Both the position numbers and the translations under genes were made by a program. Below the pieces are notes generated by a model. The model was not told the DNA's origin and did not search any database. It worked only from the letters and a program-made list of their open reading frames with translations. 19,670 nt of DNA from JBEBXQ01 sp040391535 (lineage in GTDB: Bacteria; Bacteroidota; Bacteroidia; Cytophagales; Spirosomataceae): positions 1-19,670 of the forward strand of contig JBEBXQ010000096.1 of NCBI GenBank assembly GCA_040391535.1, read 5' to 3'. Of this stretch, positions 17,201 through 19,670 are shown piece by piece. How positions within the stretch are numbered: position 1 is the stretch's first letter; the number at the start of each line of letters is the position of its first letter.

Positions 17201-17621
17201 TATCGTCTTCCTTATTTGATCTGACAGTCTGATCAGGAACTTTCCTGCTTTCAGCAGGTGAAACGGGGACCGGAACTTTCACTTGTGAGACAATCAGATA
17301 ACTGCCGCTTTTCTGCTTCCTGAATGTTAGTCCGTACGGGGCAAGTAACGATTGAAGATTGGTCTCCACATTTTTCTTCAGGTCGATCACATTATCTGCA
17401 ACGGATATGTTCTTAACAAGTCTGTCGGCATAAAAAATATCAACCCTGTAATGCGTTCTGAGGTCTGAAAGCACATCCCCCAGTTTAACGGGTTTAAGGG
17501 AACGATAGTTTTGGGCAGGACTGCTTTGCCGGTAAGCCACCAGCTGACCGGAAGCTGAGACATTCAAAAAAGTAACTGCCAATACTATCAGCTTCAGGGT
17601 TAGGAAATGTTTTTTCATCAT
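14217..17621 (-). CDS. SusC/RagA family TonB-linked transporter with N-terminal STN signalling domain (pair 2)
   Basis: 1134 residues, or 1133 if the second of two adjacent ATGs is used. After a signal peptide (LIVLAVTFLNVSASG), residues about 46-112 form an STN domain (VKLGDVLSDLRTHYRVDIFYADRLVKNISV; LLAPYGLTFRKQKSGSYLIV), the periplasmic module by which such transporters signal to FecR-type anti-sigma factors. A polar linker covers about 113-160. Then come a carboxypeptidase-D-regulatory-like domain (161-238), a TonB-box-like EVVVVGYG (244-251), a plug with ISIRGQNSLSGNNNALIVVDG and IEVLKDASSAAIFGAKAANGVILITTKKG, and a beta-barrel ending AGINLSL. It imports ligand captured by the neighbouring SusD and reports occupancy to the FecR protein encoded 3 bases upstream. 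This tight coupling with FecR and sigma genes strongly supports a transenvelope signalling circuit. Confidence 0.95.
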   Translation of the reverse strand: MMKKHFLTLKLIVLAVTFLNVSASGQLVAYRQSSPAQNYRSLKPVKLGDVLSDLRTHYRVDIFYADRLVKNISVADNVIDLKKNVETNLQSLLAPYGLTFRKQKSGSYLIVSQVKVPVPVSPAESRKVPDQTVRSNKEDDKSILTNVQEILADIVTNADLTVRGQIREKESNGELPGVSIVLKGTQIGTITDANGRFSLDIPESARENGVLVFSFVGYESKEVPVNNQTNFELSLTADLHALEEVVVVGYGTQKRKDLTGAVHSIDNTKNETLPNTNVIQALRGTVPGVSISAGGNAGSGNAISIRGQNSLSGNNNALIVVDGIIYAGQLGNLNPNDIASIEVLKDASSAAIFGAKAANGVILITTKKGTTEKPTIQFNSYAGTQDFLMTLDLETPEQYINKKIDYQRTLAFRGVAPEPDPSNPIQYLNRDEIENYENGRIIDPLDKIAQAATIQSYNLNIGAKTDRTNYYFAGSYTNQQGKVIGDQFKRTSLRLNLETNVTDWLKFGTNSSFSFVDVSDAAAGLGSAFWLSPYATWYLDEEEKILNPTPMTDGLVANPLMPTLNSITNNRRELFGIFYGELSIPFIEGLTYRLTYSNNFINTKNYNFTPSFNAGGVNRVASSSNVLTESQDVFLENLVKYNRALGKDHVLDLTFLYNYNVSKDNSLNANANIFPTDLLNYYSLNLGENQTTSAGYSDYRAIAMMGRINYKFRDKYLLTLTGRRDGASVFSANHKFAFFPSMALGWIISDESFMSGTGFIDLLKIRLSYGANGNQGISRYGSLSRIETGSGYNYLMGGNTVYGVAKTSMGNNDLKWETTYASNLGIDFDFFKNRLSGNINLYNSNTKDLIVSRTIPTLNGFGSILSNIGSVNNKGIEVMINSVNVRQGDWEWTTGGNIARNVNKIMKLYGEKDENGKELDDISNNWFIGKSVGAYYNYTLDGVWQIGEDIPSGFRPGDYKIKDINGDGKITQDGDRSVLGYDVPSFTYGFNTNLKYKNLSLFVQLLGSKGGVRNNSAMFLPTNSWSFRVRDQFLNWWTPDNPTNELSSMDYQNGHSVNILHSTSFLRVQDISLSYDVPSSVVNKLKMNRLQLYVSAKNPFMFTKWTGWDPETTGSGRGQYPSMKSLTAGINLSL

Positions 17622-17624
17622 AGC

Positions 17625-18662
17625 TTATAAACGGTTATTATTTAAATGCCCGGATCGTCTTGAAAATACGACTGTGTTATGATTCCTTATCTCATATTCG
17701 ATATCAAGTATTGCCGCAACAGAGGATACAAGTTCCTGATAATTAACAGCTTTAAAAGAACCTGAAACGGTCCAGGAGGCGAGTTCTGTATCTTCTATTT
17801 CTGCTTTTATCCGGTAGTTATCGGCCAGTATTTTTTCGATTTCACTTAACGGTGTATTTGCAAATACAAACCGATGGTCTTTCCAGGGTGCAAAAGTGTC
17901 ATTCTCAGGTAAGGAATCTTTTTCGAGCAAACCGTTTTTAGCCAGTATAACCTTTTCTCCCGGCACCATATTCATTTTCTGCTCTGTTATCCCGGACTGA
18001 TGCTGCAATTGCACTTCTCCTTCATTCAGGATTACTTCCGTATGTGAATTTCTGTTGAAAACCGTAAAAACCGTACCCAGCACCACAATATCCAGGTTAT
18101 TATCAGTTTTAACCACAAACTTCCGGTTATCTTCCTCATGGGCTACTGAAAATTCAGCTTCTCCTCTCAGATAAACGGTGCGGTTGGCCGCCCTCAGCCA
18201 GTCTTTTTGCAGCTTCAGAACTGAATTTGAATTAAGGGTAACTTTACTGCCGTCCTGTAGTATCCAGGAGGCAATCTGACCCGGTTTTGTATTGTATTGT
18301 ATATAAAGTATAGTATCTCCGGCCAGGGAGAACATCAGCAACAACATAGCGGCAGAGACCAGCCATAACCATGACCGGGTCAGAGAAGAATGCCCAGATA
18401 ACTGATAATTGTCACAGACATCGTCCGATACACCGGCATCATCTGATTTATGTTTTACTATAAAAGCACGGTACTCTGAAATAGCCTTGTCAAGGTCTGC
18501 ATGGTATTGCATATGGAATTTCTCCCATTCATCCAGATACTGAAAATACAATTCTTCATTCCCTTCTGATTTTACCCATTCGTCTATCTGCTTTTTCTGT
18601 AAGGCAGTAGCACGGCCATTCAGATAGTCGAATATAATTTCTTTTGTTATTTGCGGATTCAT
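17625..18662 (-). CDS. FecR-family anti-sigma factor
   Basis: The 345-residue protein has a cytoplasmic N-terminal region (NPQITKEIIFDYLNGRATALQKKQIDEWV) expected to bind the sigma factor. One transmembrane helix spans about 98-121 (SWLWLVSAAMLLLMFSLAG). A periplasmic FecR domain covers about 125-225 (ASWILQDGSKVTLNSNSVLKLQ; YLRGEAEFSVAHEEDNRKFVVKT; VLGTVFTVFNRN). The C-terminal DUF4974-like domain lies at about 265-335 (FVFANTPLSEIEKILADNYRIKAEIE; WTVSGSFKAVNYQELVSSVAAILDIEYEI). The last domain is thought to contact the STN domain of the partner transporter. The gene lies 46 bases after the sigma factor and 3 bases before the STN-containing SusC, so the three form one translational neighbourhood. 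In this family, ligand binding by SusC leads to processing or rearrangement of the anti-sigma factor and release of the sigma factor. The start at 18662 fits the usual length and family opening. Confidence 0.95.
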   Translation of the reverse strand: MNPQITKEIIFDYLNGRATALQKKQIDEWVKSEGNEELYFQYLDEWEKFHMQYHADLDKAISEYRAFIVKHKSDDAGVSDDVCDNYQLSGHSSLTRSWLWLVSAAMLLLMFSLAGDTILYIQYNTKPGQIASWILQDGSKVTLNSNSVLKLQKDWLRAANRTVYLRGEAEFSVAHEEDNRKFVVKTDNNLDIVVLGTVFTVFNRNSHTEVILNEGEVQLQHQSGITEQKMNMVPGEKVILAKNGLLEKDSLPENDTFAPWKDHRFVFANTPLSEIEKILADNYRIKAEIEDTELASWTVSGSFKAVNYQELVSSVAAILDIEYEIRNHNTVVFSRRSGHLNNNRL

Positions 18663-18708
18663 TATTCTCTGTTAAACATGATTAAGTGGCACCTAACCTG
18701 CAGTAATT

Positions 18709-19368
18709 TCAACTGAACAGCATGACCAAAGGAATGAGCAGCCACTTTGAACTGATTATTTTCCGGATGGTTTTGCGGGCACGGTAAATCTGAACTTCTA
18801 CCGTTCGTGCTGAAACATTATGTTCCTCAGCAATTTCCTTCTGTGATTTACCCTCAAACTGAAACTGGAGATAAATACCCCGTCGCTGGATCGGGAGTGT
18901 ATTAATGGCATTTTCCAGATCCTGATAAAGTTCTTCGTACTGTGTAATCATATCGGGCTGCTGGTATTCCGGCAGATGCGCAATATGATCTTCTATCAGC
19001 TGCCCGTTTTTTTCAAGCTCCCATCTGATAAAGTTATACCCCCGGTTCCGGACTGATCTGTACAGATATGCCCTATATGACAATCTGATTTCCTTGTAGG
19101 TCTCCTGGCTGTAAAACTGGTAAAAGACTTCCGAAACAATATCTTCAGCTACCTCCCTGGACGTGACAAACCTGATGGCATGAGAGCACAGTCGCTGATA
19201 ATAACGGGTATACAGCAGTTCAAATCCTTTTTCAGGATTCTCTTCAATGGCTTTCCTGATAAACAATTCATCATCTTCAATTACTTCAGTAACTGCAGAG
19301 TATCCCCGATTAATTGTTAAATCTCCTCCCTTATCACTCTCTTTCAAGAATGCAGTATCCTTAATCAT
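18709..19368 (-). CDS. ECF RNA polymerase sigma factor, Bacteroidota FecI-like family
   Basis: The 219-residue protein has region 2 at about 45-112 (FELLYTRYYQRLCSHAIRFVTSREVAEDIVSEVFYQFY, then YLYRSVRNRGYNFIR) and region 4 at about 150-203 (LENAINTLPIQRRGIYLQFQFEGKSQKEIAEEHNVSARTVEVQIYRARKTIRKII) with its helix-turn-helix. No region 3 is present, as in ECF sigma factors. It resembles the Bacteroidota expansion family of sigma-70 factors that control SusCD loci. An unusual-looking hydrophobic tail (WLLIPLVMLFS) ends the protein, and about 30 residues precede region 2. It is the first gene of the five-gene minus-strand locus and should direct transcription of that locus once released by the adjacent FecR protein. 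The ATG at 19368 is the only plausible start: the next methionine falls within the region 2/4 linker. Confidence 0.93.
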   Translation of the reverse strand: MIKDTAFLKESDKGGDLTINRGYSAVTEVIEDDELFIRKAIEENPEKGFELLYTRYYQRLCSHAIRFVTSREVAEDIVSEVFYQFYSQETYKEIRLSYRAYLYRSVRNRGYNFIRWELEKNGQLIEDHIAHLPEYQQPDMITQYEELYQDLENAINTLPIQRRGIYLQFQFEGKSQKEIAEEHNVSARTVEVQIYRARKTIRKIISSKWLLIPLVMLFS

Positions 19369-19423
19369 ACGATAGTAATACCTAATTAAACTGTAACTTC
19401 TTCGCCTTTCAGAATCAAGACAA

Positions 19424-19445
19424 GTAAGTCTGACAAACTACTTAC
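19424..19445. promoter_or_regulatory. Inverted repeat upstream of the sigma gene, possible operator
   Basis: Arms GTAAGT and ACTTAC are separated by 10 bases, so the half-sites are about 16 bases apart centre to centre. The repeat lies about 55-75 bases before the sigma start codon, where a regulator could overlap the promoter. The arms are short, so chance is possible. Confidence 0.25.
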
Positions 19446-19511
19446 ACCATAATATTAACTTTTAGATATTTTTTATGATGAAACAGAAAATAAAAAATAT
19501 AAAGCACTGAT

Positions 19512-19535
19512 TATAAGAATATTAATAATCTTATA
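19512..19535. repeat. Near-perfect 24-base AT palindrome
   Basis: Outer arms TATAAGA and TCTTATA enclose a centre containing ATTAAT, itself a palindrome, so only one base-pair position is imperfect. It could be a regulator site or a weak hairpin. Its location about 145 bases upstream of the sigma gene suits regulation, but AT-rich DNA produces such repeats easily. Confidence 0.35.
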
Positions 19536-19670
19536 GTAATATTATTTTATCTTCTAAATTTATAACATTACCAAAGTCTACCAGCAAGCCATCCTGTTAA
19601 GCTGTATTCCTGTTAACCGGATGTGAGAGAAATGAACCCGATGTAGGTTGCGGCTGTAAAGGGCCCGTTT

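Larger units (their letters stand above)
19369..19670. other. AT-rich upstream region of the sigma factor gene, to the window end
   Basis: About 300 bases without a supportable gene. It must hold the promoter of the sigma-led operon, but no exact TAnnTTTG/TTG pair was found on the minus strand; the nearest is TAGTTTG, one base short. Two inverted repeats are present (19424-19445 and 19512-19535). The last ~110 bases are richer in G and C and may be the edge of a neighbouring gene, but no frame is decisive. Confidence 0.5.

Noticed and set aside
19560..19670. Possible 3' end of a minus-strand gene running in from outside the window
   Set aside because: All three minus-strand frames stay open for about 18 to 30 codons from the edge and none shows a recognisable protein end, so no frame can be chosen.

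Overview
The window looks like a chromosomal segment of a free-living member of the Bacteroidota, most likely Cytophagales (Spirosomaceae-like). The reasons are two SusC/SusD outer-membrane pairs, a Bacteroidota-type ECF sigma factor with a FecR anti-sigma factor, lipoprotein signals typical of SusD, almost no Shine-Dalgarno sequences, and AT-rich intergenic DNA between moderate-GC genes. The phylum is well supported; the family is inference. No tRNA, rRNA, CRISPR array, insertion sequence or integrase was seen.

Region 1 (1-2582, plus strand) is the end of a redox operon. It holds the C-terminus of a NirB-like NAD(P)/FAD oxidoreductase with a BFD-type [2Fe-2S] domain, then a 477-residue protein joining a nitrite/sulfite-reductase-like fold without visible cluster cysteines to an intact C-terminal rubredoxin, then a small DUF7009-like protein. 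The likely setting is assimilatory nitrate/nitrite metabolism, with electrons passing from NAD(P)H through FAD and the [2Fe-2S] domain to rubredoxin. The reductase itself would lie outside the window or is not recognised.

Region 2 (10439 down to 2592, minus strand) is the first SusC/SusD pair, followed by a large secreted lipoprotein: a DUF6797-like N-terminus, a sorbosone/glucose-dehydrogenase-like beta-propeller and a C-terminal cytochrome c domain. It converges with region 1 at a compact hairpin that overlaps both gene ends. This SusC has no STN domain and no adjacent regulator. A roughly 540-base AT-rich leader lies upstream of it.

Region 3 (19368 down to 11041, minus strand) is a self-contained, signal-regulated utilisation locus: ECF sigma factor, FecR anti-sigma factor, SusC with an N-terminal STN signalling domain, SusD, and a secreted BNR_4-type beta-propeller protein. 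It ends at a strong intrinsic terminator (10978-11013). The likely logic is that ligand bound by SusC/SusD is signalled through the STN domain to FecR, which releases the sigma factor to raise transcription of the locus. The BNR protein is the only candidate carbohydrate-active enzyme in the window; its substrate cannot be read from sequence, but related propellers include rhamnose/glucuronate-processing lyases and glycosidases.

No clearly undescribed system can be proven here. The most unusual items are the rubredoxin fused to a reductase-like fold that seems to have lost its metal-cluster cysteines, the cytochrome c lipoprotein next to a SusCD pair, and a PUL-like locus whose only enzyme candidate is a BNR propeller.
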